DNA of 64,000 bases, from contig CP019169.1 of assembly GCA_001953215.1 (NCBI GenBank), positions 3,410,001 to 3,474,000 of the forward strand. The letters run 5' to 3'. The first letter of the stretch is position 1. Every line of letters begins with the position of its first letter. Under the pieces are notes generated by a model. It was given only the letters and a program-made list of their open reading frames with translations. It had not been told where the DNA came from and searched no databases. Below, in pieces: positions 1 through 9,007 of the stretch. The DNA is from Betaproteobacteria bacterium GR16-43. Its GTDB lineage: Bacteria > Pseudomonadota > Gammaproteobacteria > Burkholderiales > Usitatibacteraceae. The position numbers were made by a program, and so were the translations under genes.

Positions 1-25
1 GTTTGTCACTCGTCGTCACTCTAAC

Positions 26-1225
26 TCAGGCCGCGCGCTTCACCCCGATGCGTTTCGCGGCTTCGATGGCCAGGTATTCCATCGCGGCATCCACGCCGCC
101 CTTCTTGTGCGGCACGCCCGCGATCGAGAGCCCCATTTCGACCCCCGCGAGGGTACCCGCGAGCGTGAGGTCGTTGAAGTCGCCGAGGTGGCCGATGCGG
201 AAGACCTTGCCCGCGAGCTTCGTGAGGCCGGTGCCGAGCGACATGTCGAACTGCTCGAGCACCATCTTGCGGAAGCGGTCCGCGTCGTGGCCCGGCGGCA
301 TCATCACCGCGGTGAGCGACGAGCTGTATTCCTCGGGCACGGCACAGAGGATCTCGAGGCCCCAGGCGCGCACCGCACGGCGCGTGGCCTCGGCGTGGCG
401 GTCGTGGCGCGCGAAGACGTTCGCATAGCCTTCCTCCTCCAGCATCTCGATCGCGACGTCGAGCCCGTAGAGCAGGTTGGTGGCGGGCGTGGAGGGCCAG
501 AAGCCGGTCGCGTTCGAGGCGAGCATCTCGCTCCAGTCCCAGTAGGACCGCGGCATCTTCGAGAGCTTGTGCGCCGCGAGCGCCTTCTCCGACAGCGCGT
601 TGAAGCCCAGCCCCGGCGGGAGCATGAGGCCTTTCTGCGAGCCGCCCACCGTGACGTCCACGCCCCACTCGTCGTGGCGGTAGTCGATCGAGGCGAGCGA
701 GCTGATCGTGTCGACCATCAGCAGGGCGGGATGCTTCGCGTTGTCGATGGCGCGCCGGGTGAGGGCGATGCGGCTGGCCACGCCCGTCGAGGTTTCGTTG
801 TGCACGACGCACACGGCCTTGATCGCGTGCGCCTTGTCCTCGACGAGGCGCTTCTCGATCGCCTCGTGGTCGGCACCACGGCGCCAGTCGCCGGGAATCA
901 GCTCCACGTCGAGCCCGAGCTTCTTCGCGAGCTTCGACCACAGCGTGGCGAAATGGCCCGTCTCGGACATGAGGACCTTGTCGCCGGCGTTCAGCGTGTT
1001 CACGAGCGCGGCCTCCCAGGCGCCGGTGCCCGAGGCCGCGTAGATCATGACCGGATGCCGGGTCTGGAAGACACGCTTCATGCCTTCCAGCACCGACAGG
1101 CCGATCTTCTGGAATTCGGGACCGCGGTGGTCGATGGTCGGGCGGTCGATCGCCCGCAGGACGCGGTCGGGAACGTTCGTGGGGCCCGGGATCTGGAGGA
1201 AATGGCGGCCGGCGCGGTGGGTCAT
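26..1225 (-). CDS. Serine-glyoxylate-type class V aminotransferase
   Basis: A 399-residue fold-type I PLP enzyme of aminotransferase class V, closest in pattern to serine-glyoxylate aminotransferases (serine + glyoxylate to hydroxypyruvate + glycine). The N-terminus carries the family signature QIPGPTNVPDRV and DHRGPEF; the PLP lysine lies in GGSQKGLMLPPG and the cofactor aspartate in LLMVDTISSL. The ATG at 1225 was chosen because AAGGATCC precedes it; the frame stays open upstream but runs across the divergent operator. It diverges from a GntR regulator with about 130 bases between them, and a TTGTATACAA palindrome lies 43 bases upstream of the start, so it is probably controlled by that regulator. 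The substrate is inferred from family only; alanine-glyoxylate or another small amino donor is possible. Confidence 0.85.
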   Translation of the reverse strand: MTHRAGRHFLQIPGPTNVPDRVLRAIDRPTIDHRGPEFQKIGLSVLEGMKRVFQTRHPVMIYAASGTGAWEAALVNTLNAGDKVLMSETGHFATLWSKLAKKLGLDVELIPGDWRRGADHEAIEKRLVEDKAHAIKAVCVVHNETSTGVASRIALTRRAIDNAKHPALLMVDTISSLASIDYRHDEWGVDVTVGGSQKGLMLPPGLGFNALSEKALAAHKLSKMPRSYWDWSEMLASNATGFWPSTPATNLLYGLDVAIEMLEEEGYANVFARHDRHAEATRRAVRAWGLEILCAVPEEYSSSLTAVMMPPGHDADRFRKMVLEQFDMSLGTGLTKLAGKVFRIGHLGDFNDLTLAGTLAGVEMGLSIAGVPHKKGGVDAAMEYLAIEAAKRIGVKRAA

Positions 1226-1267
1226 GGCGGGATCCTTCTGGCGGGTCTTGCGGGAGCGGGCGAAGTT

Positions 1268-1277
1268 TTGTATACAA
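1268..1277. promoter_or_regulatory. Putative GntR (MatR-type) operator 1
   Basis: Perfect 10-base palindrome TTGTATACAA in the divergent region between the aminotransferase and the GntR gene. FCD-type GntR regulators bind short palindromes of this form, and the rhizobial malonate regulator MatR is reported to bind TCTTGTA/TACACGA. A second near copy lies at 1345-1354. Binding is inferred. Confidence 0.55.
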
Positions 1278-1331
1278 TAGTCATGGCTCCAACCGCTGTC
1301 AATCCGACCTGTAGGCGGGCACCCGAGGCCT

Positions 1332-1354
1332 TCTTGTATAAGGTTTGCATACAA
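1332..1354. promoter_or_regulatory. Putative GntR (MatR-type) operator 2 at the regulator start
   Basis: TCTTGTATA at 1332-1340 is followed by TTGCATACAA at 1345-1354, which differs from the palindrome at 1268-1277 by one base. It ends two bases before the ATG at 1357, so occupation would block expression of the regulator's own operon. The overlap also argues against the in-frame TTG at 1345 as the real start. Confidence 0.5.
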
Positions 1355-1356
1355 AA

Positions 1357-2052
1357 ATGAACGTAGCCCTGCGCGGGATCGCCCCGGTCGAGGCCGAAGC
1401 CAACGACACGTTGCAGGAGGAGACGACGCGCCGCCTGCGCGATCTCATCATCCAGGGCGATCTCAAGGCGGGCGCGCGCCTGAACGAACGCGAATTGACC
1501 GGGCTCCTCGGTATTTCGCGCACGCCCCTGCGCGAGGCCACGCGCCGGCTCGCCTCGGAAGGACTCGTGCAGTTGCTCCCGCATCGCGGCGCGATCGTGT
1601 CGCCCATCGACGAAGACCGTGTCCGCGATGCGCTGCAGGTGATGGGCGCGCTCGAGGCCTTCGCCGGGGAAATCGCCTGCGCGCGCGCAAGCGACGCCGA
1701 CCTGAACGAGATCCGAGCACTGCACTTCGAGATGCTCGCCGACCGCGCGCGCGAAGACCACCAGTCCTACTTCGCCCGCAACCAGGCCATCCACTTCAAG
1801 ATCATCGATTGCGCCGGCAACGAGGTCCTCTCGCAGACCTACCGCGCGTTGAACGACCGGGTGCGGCGCGTACGCTACCAGGCCAACGTGAACGTCGAGC
1901 GCTGGGACCAGGCGATCGCCGAGCACGAGGAGATCCTCGACGCGCTGGTGAACCGCGACGCCCCGCGCCTGCAACGGGAGATCGCGAACCACCTCGCCAA
2001 CAAGGTCGGTGCCGTCGCGCGTGCGTTGGCGGCGCTGAAGGCCTCCGAATGA
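1357..2052 (+). CDS. GntR/FCD-family transcriptional regulator, MatR-like
   Basis: A 231-residue regulator with an N-terminal winged helix of GntR type (LRDLIIQGDLKAGARLNERELTGLLGISRTPLREA, shown here only as the family pattern ending in SRTPLREA) and a C-terminal all-helical FCD ligand-binding domain, with HFKIIDCAGN and the HEEILDAL histidine that would be metal or acid ligands. It is the first gene of the malonate operon and its TGA overlaps the next ATG (ATGA). Rhizobial mat operons are also headed by a GntR regulator, so malonate or malonyl-CoA sensing is likely but inferred. ATG 1357 is chosen over TTG 1345 because the upstream codons lie in an operator-like palindrome. Confidence 0.85.
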   Translation: MNVALRGIAPVEAEANDTLQEETTRRLRDLIIQGDLKAGARLNERELTGLLGISRTPLREATRRLASEGLVQLLPHRGAIVSPIDEDRVRDALQVMGALEAFAGEIACARASDADLNEIRALHFEMLADRAREDHQSYFARNQAIHFKIIDCAGNEVLSQTYRALNDRVRRVRYQANVNVERWDQAIAEHEEILDALVNRDAPRLQREIANHLANKVGAVARALAALKASE

Positions 2053-4958
2053 GCGTGGCTCCGCTCACGTTCGTGCCGCGCGGCAGTGCGGCGGGGCACT
2101 CGCTCGAGGCGCGCCTGGCGCGCGAATTCGACGGCGAAGTGCGCTTCGATGCGGCTGCGCGAGGGCGCTATGCCACTGATGCGTCCATCTACCAGGTGAT
2201 GCCGATCGGCGTGGCCGTGCCGCGCACCCGCGACGCCGCGCTCGTGGCCCTGCAGGTTGCCATCGAGGCGGGCGTGCCGGTTCTCCCCCGCGGCGCCGGC
2301 ACCTCGCAATGCGGCCAGACCGTCGGCGAGGCCCTGGTCATCGACGCTTCGAAGTACCTCAACGGCATCCTCGAAGTCGACGCGGCGGCCAAGCGCGCGA
2401 TCGTGGAGCCCGGCGTGGTGCTCGACCAGCTGAACAACCACCTGCGGCCGCTGGGACTCTGGTATCCCGTGGATGTGTCCACCGCCGCGCAGGCGACGAT
2501 CGGCGGGATGACGGGCAACAACTCCTGCGGCTCGCGCTCGCTTGCGTACGGCAACATGGTCGATCGCGTGGCCGCCATCGACGCATGGCTGCCCACGGGC
2601 GTGCGTGGCCGGTTCGGCACCGACGGCTCGATGGACGACCCGCGCATCCGGGATCTCGCCGCGAAGGCGAAGGCCCTGTGGGCGCGCGAGGGTGCGGAGA
2701 TCGACGCGCGCTTTCCCCGCGTCGCCCGGCGCGTGGCGGGCTACAACCTCGACCGCCTCGCGCCCGAGAACTTCAACCTGGCGAAGTTGCTGATCGGCAG
2801 CGAGGGCACGCTGGCGTGGTCCGAACGCATCCACCTCGATCTCGCGCCGTTGCCGAAGCACAAGGCGCTGGGCGTCGCGCATTTCCCCCGCTTCCACGAC
2901 GCGATGGATGCCGCGCAGCACATCGTGAAGCTGGGCCCGTGCGCGGTGGAACTCGTGGACCGGACGATGCTCGACCTCTCGCGACGCATCCCGGCCTTTG
3001 CGAAGACGGTGGGCGGGTTCCTCAAGGGCGAACCCGATGCGATCCTGCTCGTGGAGTTCGCCGGCGACGCGATGGCCCCGCAATCGGAGGGCGTTCGCCG
3101 CCTCGCGCAGTTGATGGGCGACCTCGGTTTCCCCGGCGCGGTGGTCGAGATCCTCGACGCGAATGCGCAGAAAGCCGTCTGGGAAGTCCGCAAGGCGGGC
3201 CTGAACATCATGATGTCGATGAAGGGGGACGGGAAGCCGGTCTCGTTCATCGAGGATTGCGCGGTTCCGCTCGAGCACCTGGCCGAGTACACGTCGCAAC
3301 TGACGGACATCTTCCGCAAGCACGGCACCGAGGGCACCTTCTACGCGCACGCGTCGGTGGGCTGCCTGCATGTGCGCCCCGTGCTCAACATGAAGGGCGA
3401 CGGCGCGGTTCGCATGCGCGCCATCGCGGAGGAAGCGGCGGACCTCGTGCGCCGCTACAAGGGCGCGTACTCGGGCGAGCATGGCGACGGCCTCGTGCGT
3501 TCGGAATGGATCGCGCCGTTCTTCGGCCCGCGCCTCACCGCGTGCCTCGGCGAGATCAAGGGCTGGTTCGACCCGAAGGGGCTCATGAACCCCGGCAAGA
3601 TCGTGAACCCGCCGAAACAGGACGACCGCTCCCTCTTCCGCTACAAGCCCGACTATCGATCGAAGCCCTTCGACACGGCGCTCGACTGGACCGCGTGGGG
3701 CGGTTTCGCCGGCGCGGTCGAGATGTGCAACAACAACGGACATTGCCGCAAGTTCGACGCGGGCACGATGTGCCCCAGCTACCGCGCCACGCGCGACGAG
3801 CGCGACGTCACTCGCGGCCGCGCCAATGCGCTGCGGCTGGCGATGTCGGGGCAGGTGGGCGAGGGCGGCCTCGGCGACGCGTCGGTGCGCGAGGCTTTCG
3901 ACCTCTGCGTCTCCTGCAAGGGCTGCAAGCGCGAATGCCCGACCGGCGTCGACATGGCGCGGATGAAGATCGAATTCCTCGCGCACACCAAGGCGCGCGA
4001 CGGGCACACGCTGCGCGACCGGCTCGTCGCGCACACGCCGCGCTATGCGCGCTGGGCCTCGCGGTTGATGCTGCCCCTCAACCTCGGGGCGCGCATCCCG
4101 GGCGTGCCGTGGCTCCTCGAGCGGATCGCGGGCATCGACCGGCGCCGCACGGTGCCAGTGTGGTCGGGCGTGTCCTGGCTGGATCGGCGTGAAGCAGACG
4201 GGGCGGCCGAAGCGAATGGAACAAACCGCGAAGTCGTGCTCTTCGCGGACACCTTCAACAACTGGCAGGAGCCCGGCAATCTCGCGGCGGCGGCCCGGGT
4301 GCTGCGCGCCACGGGGCATCGCGTCGTCGCGGCGCGTGCGGCCGATGCGCGTCCGCTGTGCTGCGGGCGAACCTACCTTGCCACGGGAATGATCGACGCG
4401 GCGCGCGCAGAAGCGCTACGCACGGTCGCGGCCCTGAAGCCCTACCTCGACGCAGGCACGCCGATCCTGGGCCTGGAGCCTTCGTGCCTCTTCACGTTTC
4501 GCGACGAGTATCCGGCACTCCTCCCGGGCAACGCGGATGTGGCCCGCCTCGCCGAGGCCGCGAAGCTCGCGGACGAGTTCCTCGCGGCCGAACTGCGCGA
4601 GGGACGCGCGAGCGCTCCGTGGATCGACAAGGGCGCGCGCGACATTCTCGTCCACGGCCATTGCCACCAGAAGGCGTTCGGCACGTTCGACGCGACGCTC
4701 GAATTGCTCCGCACGTTGCCCGGCGCAAAGGTCCAGGCCATCGAGTCGAGCTGCTGCGGGATGGCAGGCGCGTTCGGCTATGAAGCGGAACACTACGAGG
4801 CTTCGATGAAGATGGCCGAGTTCTCCCTGCTGCCCGCGGTGCGCGCCGCGAAGGCCGCCACGATCGTCGCGGCGGGAACGAGCTGCCGGCACCAGATTGC
4901 CGACGGTGCGCATCGCCACGCGCGGCATCCCTTCGTGGTGTTGGCGGAGTCCCTGTGA
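2049..4958 (+). CDS. FAD- and Fe-S-containing D-2-hydroxyacid dehydrogenase (YdiJ/GlcD-GlpC fusion type)
   Basis: A 969-residue two-part oxidoreductase. Residues about 30-560 form a VAO-type FAD domain (LPRGAGTSQCGQ, GGMTGNNSCGSRS, GEHGDGLVRSEW, and MNPGKIVNPP at its end). Residues about 560-640 hold ferredoxin-like cysteine clusters (CNNNGHCRKF...MCPSY and CVSCKGCKRECP). The C-terminal part carries two CCG motifs (PLCCGRTY and SSCCGMAGAF) typical of GlpC/heterodisulfide reductase-like subunits. This is the architecture of E. coli YdiJ and D-lactate/D-2-hydroxyglutarate dehydrogenases. Start overlaps the regulator stop (ATGA) and the stop overlaps the next GTG, so translation is coupled. The substrate is unknown; a hydroxy-dicarboxylate such as tartronate would fit the malonate context but is a guess. 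Confidence 0.85.
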   Translation: MSVAPLTFVPRGSAAGHSLEARLAREFDGEVRFDAAARGRYATDASIYQVMPIGVAVPRTRDAALVALQVAIEAGVPVLPRGAGTSQCGQTVGEALVIDASKYLNGILEVDAAAKRAIVEPGVVLDQLNNHLRPLGLWYPVDVSTAAQATIGGMTGNNSCGSRSLAYGNMVDRVAAIDAWLPTGVRGRFGTDGSMDDPRIRDLAAKAKALWAREGAEIDARFPRVARRVAGYNLDRLAPENFNLAKLLIGSEGTLAWSERIHLDLAPLPKHKALGVAHFPRFHDAMDAAQHIVKLGPCAVELVDRTMLDLSRRIPAFAKTVGGFLKGEPDAILLVEFAGDAMAPQSEGVRRLAQLMGDLGFPGAVVEILDANAQKAVWEVRKAGLNIMMSMKGDGKPVSFIEDCAVPLEHLAEYTSQLTDIFRKHGTEGTFYAHASVGCLHVRPVLNMKGDGAVRMRAIAEEAADLVRRYKGAYSGEHGDGLVRSEWIAPFFGPRLTACLGEIKGWFDPKGLMNPGKIVNPPKQDDRSLFRYKPDYRSKPFDTALDWTAWGGFAGAVEMCNNNGHCRKFDAGTMCPSYRATRDERDVTRGRANALRLAMSGQVGEGGLGDASVREAFDLCVSCKGCKRECPTGVDMARMKIEFLAHTKARDGHTLRDRLVAHTPRYARWASRLMLPLNLGARIPGVPWLLERIAGIDRRRTVPVWSGVSWLDRREADGAAEANGTNREVVLFADTFNNWQEPGNLAAAARVLRATGHRVVAARAADARPLCCGRTYLATGMIDAARAEALRTVAALKPYLDAGTPILGLEPSCLFTFRDEYPALLPGNADVARLAEAAKLADEFLAAELREGRASAPWIDKGARDILVHGHCHQKAFGTFDATLELLRTLPGAKVQAIESSCCGMAGAFGYEAEHYEASMKMAEFSLLPAVRAAKAATIVAAGTSCRHQIADGAHRHARHPFVVLAESL

Positions 4959-6208
4959 TCGCCGCGCCCACGCTCGCCGCATTGAAGCAGGCCGTGGGCT
5001 TCGAGCCGGTGGGCCAACGCGCGGGCAACGTGACGCTCGGCCGCGGCACGCTGGAGGGTCGGCCGATCCACGTGGCGCTGCTGGAGAACCACATCGCGAG
5101 CGGCGCGCTGGGCGTCGTCGAGGGCAAGCGGCTGGAAGCGTTGTTGCGCATCGTCGCGCAGGAGCGTTCGCCCGTCGTGCTGTTCATCGACTCCGCGGGC
5201 GCGCGGGTTTCCGAGGGGCTGGCGGCGCTCGGCGCATTCCGTCGCCTGTTCCGCGCGGCGCTCGATGCCGCATCCGCCGGAGCTCCCGTGGCCGCGGTGC
5301 TCGGACAGTTCTGCTACGGAGGGGCGAGCATGGTGGCGCATCTAGCGCCGGCGCGCCTGTTCGCGCCCGGCACGCAACTCGCCATGTCCGGACCCTCCGT
5401 GCTGGCGGCGGCCGCCGGCACCAGTGCGCTCGACGACATGTTCAAGGCGATGTCGGCCAGCACGATCTCGGCCGAAGCCCGCGCCAAGGCCAGTGCGGCG
5501 AACCAGGTGTTCCACGAAGGCCATGACGTTGCCGCCTGGCTGCGCGACGCGCTTGCAACCTCGGGCAACCCCTCGGCGGCCTTCCGGCTGCGCCACGAAG
5601 CGCTCGGGATGAGGCTCGCCCAAACCTCGCACGCGCAGCCCGAACCGCTTCGCCGCAAGGAGTTCGAGCGCCTCTTCGCCGAGGGATACGAAGCCCGCGA
5701 CCAGGAGGGCCTCGTCACCGGGGAAGGCCAACGCGCCGGCAACACCGAATCCCTGCTCGGCCTCATGAGCACGAAGCCCGTGGGCGCGGAACGCGCATGG
5801 CGTTTTGCCGATCACGCGTGGCGGCTCCTGGACCGGGGCGTGAAGCACGTGCATGTCCTGCTCGACTGCGAGTCGCACGCGCCGCGCCTCGAGGATGAAA
5901 AGGTGGTGCTCTCGGAGTACATCGTGGGCATGAGCCTGGCGCTCACGGCGCTGCGCCTTTCCGGCGCGCACGTGGAGATGACGATCGTCGATCGCGCGGG
6001 CGGCGGCGTGTACGTGGCGCTCGCGGCCCCCGCGAGCCATGTCGGCGTGGTCTACGGGTCGCATGTGCAGGTCTTGCCGGGCGCGGCGATCGCGGCGATC
6101 CTTGGCGAGAGCGGTGGCGAGCCGGATCCGCTCGCCGCGGCGGCGGAGGCCGTGGCCGCGGGCGTAGCCGACGCGCAGGTGAAGCTGGGCCTCATCGAAA
6201 TCCTCTGA
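4955..6208 (+). CDS. Malonate decarboxylase beta/gamma-like carboxyltransferase fusion (MdcD-MdcE-like)
   Basis: A 417-residue protein with two crotonase-fold carboxyltransferase halves. The first (about 1-230) resembles MdcD: LLENHIASGALGVVEGKRL, VLFIDSAGARVSEGLAALG and GQFCYGGASM. The second (about 235-417) resembles MdcE (VTGEGQRAGNTESLLGLM, AAPASHVGVVYG). Free-standing MdcD and MdcE are usually separate genes. No mdcA, mdcC or mdcH-like gene is nearby, so a classical biotin-independent malonate decarboxylase cannot be built from this locus. GTG start at 4955 overlaps the previous TGA. Family assignment is moderate; function in this MatA/MatB operon is unknown. Confidence 0.7.
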   Translation: MIAAPTLAALKQAVGFEPVGQRAGNVTLGRGTLEGRPIHVALLENHIASGALGVVEGKRLEALLRIVAQERSPVVLFIDSAGARVSEGLAALGAFRRLFRAALDAASAGAPVAAVLGQFCYGGASMVAHLAPARLFAPGTQLAMSGPSVLAAAAGTSALDDMFKAMSASTISAEARAKASAANQVFHEGHDVAAWLRDALATSGNPSAAFRLRHEALGMRLAQTSHAQPEPLRRKEFERLFAEGYEARDQEGLVTGEGQRAGNTESLLGLMSTKPVGAERAWRFADHAWRLLDRGVKHVHVLLDCESHAPRLEDEKVVLSEYIVGMSLALTALRLSGAHVEMTIVDRAGGGVYVALAAPASHVGVVYGSHVQVLPGAAIAAILGESGGEPDPLAAAAEAVAAGVADAQVKLGLIEIL

Positions 6209-7726
6209 ATGAACGCCAACCTCTATTCGACCTTCGAGCAGCGCTTTCCCGCCGACCGCGGCCGGCCGCTGCTGCTCCTGGGCTCGGGTCGCGAGGTGAG
6301 CTATGCCGAAGCCGACGCCACCAGCGCGCGCTACGCCGCGTTCCTCGCAGGGCTCGGGCTCGTCCCGGGCGATCGCGTCGCCGTGCAGGTCGAGAAGTCG
6401 CCCGAGGCATTGCTCCTCTATCTCGCCTGCCTGCGCGCGGGCCTCGTCTACCTCCCGCTCAACACCGCCTACCAGCAGGCTGAAGTGGGCTACTTCCTCG
6501 AGAACGCACAGCCCGGCGCGGTGATCTCGCAGCCGCGTTCGCTGGGCACGACGCAGGCGATCTGCGCGCAGCAGGGCATCCGCAACCTCTTCGTGCTCGA
6601 CGAGCACGGGCAGGGCGGCTTCCTCGATGCGGCGCGCGCCTCGCCCGAGCGCTTCACGACGGTCGAGCGGGCGGAATCCGACCTCGCGGCGATCCTCTAC
6701 ACCTCGGGGACTACCGGCCGGTCGAAGGGCGCGATGATCACGCACCGCAACCTCGCCTCGAACGCGGAGGTGCTGCATCGCGAATGGGGGTTCGGCCCCG
6801 AAGACGTGCTGGTGCACATGCTGCCGCTCTTCCACGTGCACGGCCTGTTCGTGGCCTGCCATTGCGTGTTGATGAACGGCACCGCGATGCGCTTCCACGC
6901 GAAGTTCGATGCCGGCGCGGCCCTCGCGGACCTGCGACGGTCCACGGTCTTCATGGGCGTTCCGACTTTCTACACGCGCCTGCTCGCGGAGCCCGGCCTC
7001 GACCGCGCCGCGTGCTCCCGCATGCGGCTTTTCGTTTCCGGTTCCGCGCCGCTGCTGGCCGAGACCCACGAAGCCTTCGAGCAGCGCACCGGCCAGCGCA
7101 TCCTCGAGCGCTACGGCATGACCGAGACCGGCATGCTTACCTCCAACCCGCTCCACGGCGAGCGTCGGGCGGGCACGGTGGGGCGACCGCTTCCCGGCAC
7201 CGACGTTCGTGTCGTCGACGACGCGGGCGAAACCTGCAAGCCCGGGGCGATCGGCCACGTGCAGGTTCGCGGACCCAACGTCCTTTCGGGCTACTGGCGG
7301 CTGCCGGAGAAGAACAAGGAGGAGTTCACCGCGGACGGCTACTTCAAGACCGGCGACATGGGCAGCTTCAGCACGGATGGCTATCTCACCATCGCGGGAC
7401 GCTCGAAGGACCTCATCATCTCCGGCGGCTTCAACGTCTACCCGAAGGAAATCGAGCTCGCGCTGGACGAGCTGCCCGGCGTGCGGGAATCCGCCGTGGT
7501 CGGAGTGCCGCATGCGGATTTCGGGGAAGCCGTGACGGCCGTCGTGGTCCGGGTGCCCGGCGACACGACGAGCGAAGCGGACGTGATCGCGGCGCTCAAG
7601 GCGCGCCTCGCCAACTTCAAGGTGCCGAAGCGGGTCCACTTCGTGGAGGAGCTGCCGCGCAACACGATGGGCAAGGTCCAGAAGAATGTCCTGCGGGATC
7701 GTTACTCGGGAGGCGGACGTGGCTGA
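6209..7726 (+). CDS. matB: Malonyl-CoA synthetase (MatB)
   Basis: A 505-residue ANL-superfamily acyl-CoA ligase that would activate malonate with ATP and CoA. Adenylation motifs are complete: YTSGTTGRSKGAMITHRNL phosphate-binding loop, YGMTETGM, FKTGDMGSF, the hinge GRSKDLIISGGFNVYPKEIE and the catalytic lysine in NTMGKVQK. Assignment to malonate rather than another acid rests on the malonyl-CoA decarboxylase gene that overlaps its 3' end, a pairing typical of malonate catabolic operons. ATG 6209 directly abuts the preceding stop. Cytosolic. Confidence 0.88.
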   Translation: MNANLYSTFEQRFPADRGRPLLLLGSGREVSYAEADATSARYAAFLAGLGLVPGDRVAVQVEKSPEALLLYLACLRAGLVYLPLNTAYQQAEVGYFLENAQPGAVISQPRSLGTTQAICAQQGIRNLFVLDEHGQGGFLDAARASPERFTTVERAESDLAAILYTSGTTGRSKGAMITHRNLASNAEVLHREWGFGPEDVLVHMLPLFHVHGLFVACHCVLMNGTAMRFHAKFDAGAALADLRRSTVFMGVPTFYTRLLAEPGLDRAACSRMRLFVSGSAPLLAETHEAFEQRTGQRILERYGMTETGMLTSNPLHGERRAGTVGRPLPGTDVRVVDDAGETCKPGAIGHVQVRGPNVLSGYWRLPEKNKEEFTADGYFKTGDMGSFSTDGYLTIAGRSKDLIISGGFNVYPKEIELALDELPGVRESAVVGVPHADFGEAVTAVVVRVPGDTTSEADVIAALKARLANFKVPKRVHFVEELPRNTMGKVQKNVLRDRYSGGGRG

Positions 7727-8978
7727 AGCGGGCTCCCTCATTCGCCGGCTCGTGGGTTCGCTGTCGGGGGCCGCGAGCGGCATGGTGCGCTCGAAGGATG
7801 CGCGCCGCGCCGACCGTCTCGCTCGCGTCCTGCGCACGCTGGCCTCCGAGAAGGGCGAAGCCACCGGCGCCGCGATGGCCCGCCGATCGCTCACCATGTA
7901 CTCCGGGTTGGGCCGCGAAGGACGGTTGCGATTCTTCGAGATCCTCGCGCGCGACTTCTCGCCCGATCGGGAAGCCGTGCTCGAAGCGGCCCAGGCGTGG
8001 CATCGCGATCCCTCGCCCGCCAACCACGCGGCCCTGCAGCGCTTCGTCGAGCCGCCGCGCCAGGAAGTCTTTCGCCGCATGAACATGGCGCCGGGGGGAA
8101 CCGCGGCCCTGGTCGGGCTGCGCGATGCCCTCCTGGGCGAACTGCGCGAGCGGCCGCATCTCGCCGTCGTGGACCAGGACCTCTCGCACCTTCTCGGCTC
8201 GTGGTTCAACCGCGGCTTCCTCGAATTGCGGCGCATCGACTGGCGCACTCCGGCGGCCACGCTGGAGAAACTGATCGCCTATGAGGCGGTGCACGAGATC
8301 CACGGCTTCACGGACCTGAAGCGCCGGCTCGAGAACGACCGCCGCTGCTTCGGATTCTTCCACCCCGCGCTGGTCGACGAGCCGCTCGTGTTCGTCGAGG
8401 TGGCCTTCGTCGACGAACTGCCCGCCGATGTGGGGCCGATCCTTGCACCCGAAAGCACCGTGGGCGATCCCCGGCGGGCGAAGTGCGCGGTGTTCTACTC
8501 GATCACGAGTTGCCAGACGGGCCTGCGCGGCATCTCCTTCGGAAATTTCCTCATCAAGCAGGTCGCGGCGGACCTGCATGCGGAATTGCCCAACCTGAAG
8601 ACCTTCGCGACGCTCTCGCCGATCCCGGGCTTCCGGAAATGGGTCGAGAAGCGCGGGCTCTCCGTCGACGCGGCGCCGCGCGAGACGCTCGAGAGGCTCG
8701 CGTCCTGGTATCTCACGCGGGCCTGGGAAGGCGGCCACATCGTCGATCCCGTCGCGCGCTTCCACCTGGGCAATGGCGCGCGCCTCGAGCGCGTGAACTG
8801 GATGGCCGATGGCTCCACGAAGGGCGTCGCCCAATCGTTCGGCTTGATGGTGAACTACGTCTACGACCTGGCCGACGTCGAGCGCAACCACGAGGAGTAC
8901 GTGAAGAGCCAGAAGGTCGTCCGGTCGGCGGCCGTGGAGCGGGCGGCGCGCGAGGCCGAACCGCTGCTCGGCGCGTGA
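7719..8978 (+). CDS. matA: Malonyl-CoA decarboxylase (MatA/MCD)
   Basis: A 419-residue protein of the malonyl-CoA decarboxylase family, converting malonyl-CoA to acetyl-CoA. An N-terminal helical domain precedes a GNAT-fold catalytic domain with the conserved AVFYSITSCQTGLRGISFG (active-site serine) and FHLGNGARLERVNWMAD (active-site histidine). GTG 7719 is preferred because GGGAGGCGG lies 4-9 bases upstream; an in-frame ATG exists at 7686 inside matB. With MatB it completes malonate to acetyl-CoA. Last gene of the coupled operon. Confidence 0.9.
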   Translation: MAEAGSLIRRLVGSLSGAASGMVRSKDARRADRLARVLRTLASEKGEATGAAMARRSLTMYSGLGREGRLRFFEILARDFSPDREAVLEAAQAWHRDPSPANHAALQRFVEPPRQEVFRRMNMAPGGTAALVGLRDALLGELRERPHLAVVDQDLSHLLGSWFNRGFLELRRIDWRTPAATLEKLIAYEAVHEIHGFTDLKRRLENDRRCFGFFHPALVDEPLVFVEVAFVDELPADVGPILAPESTVGDPRRAKCAVFYSITSCQTGLRGISFGNFLIKQVAADLHAELPNLKTFATLSPIPGFRKWVEKRGLSVDAAPRETLERLASWYLTRAWEGGHIVDPVARFHLGNGARLERVNWMADGSTKGVAQSFGLMVNYVYDLADVERNHEEYVKSQKVVRSAAVERAAREAEPLLGA

Positions 8979-9007
8979 TTCGCTCCGGGCCGGGTTAACA
9001 TCCGGCC

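Noticed and set aside
1809-2048. Longer start for the FAD/Fe-S dehydrogenase
   Set aside because: The extra 80 residues overlap the GntR gene and are Arg/Pro-rich shadow sequence; ATG 2049 overlaps the stop as ATGA.
5342-8260. 972-codon open frame antisense to the malonate genes
   Set aside because: High GC produces long shadow frames; the plus-strand genes have full family motifs and coupled starts.
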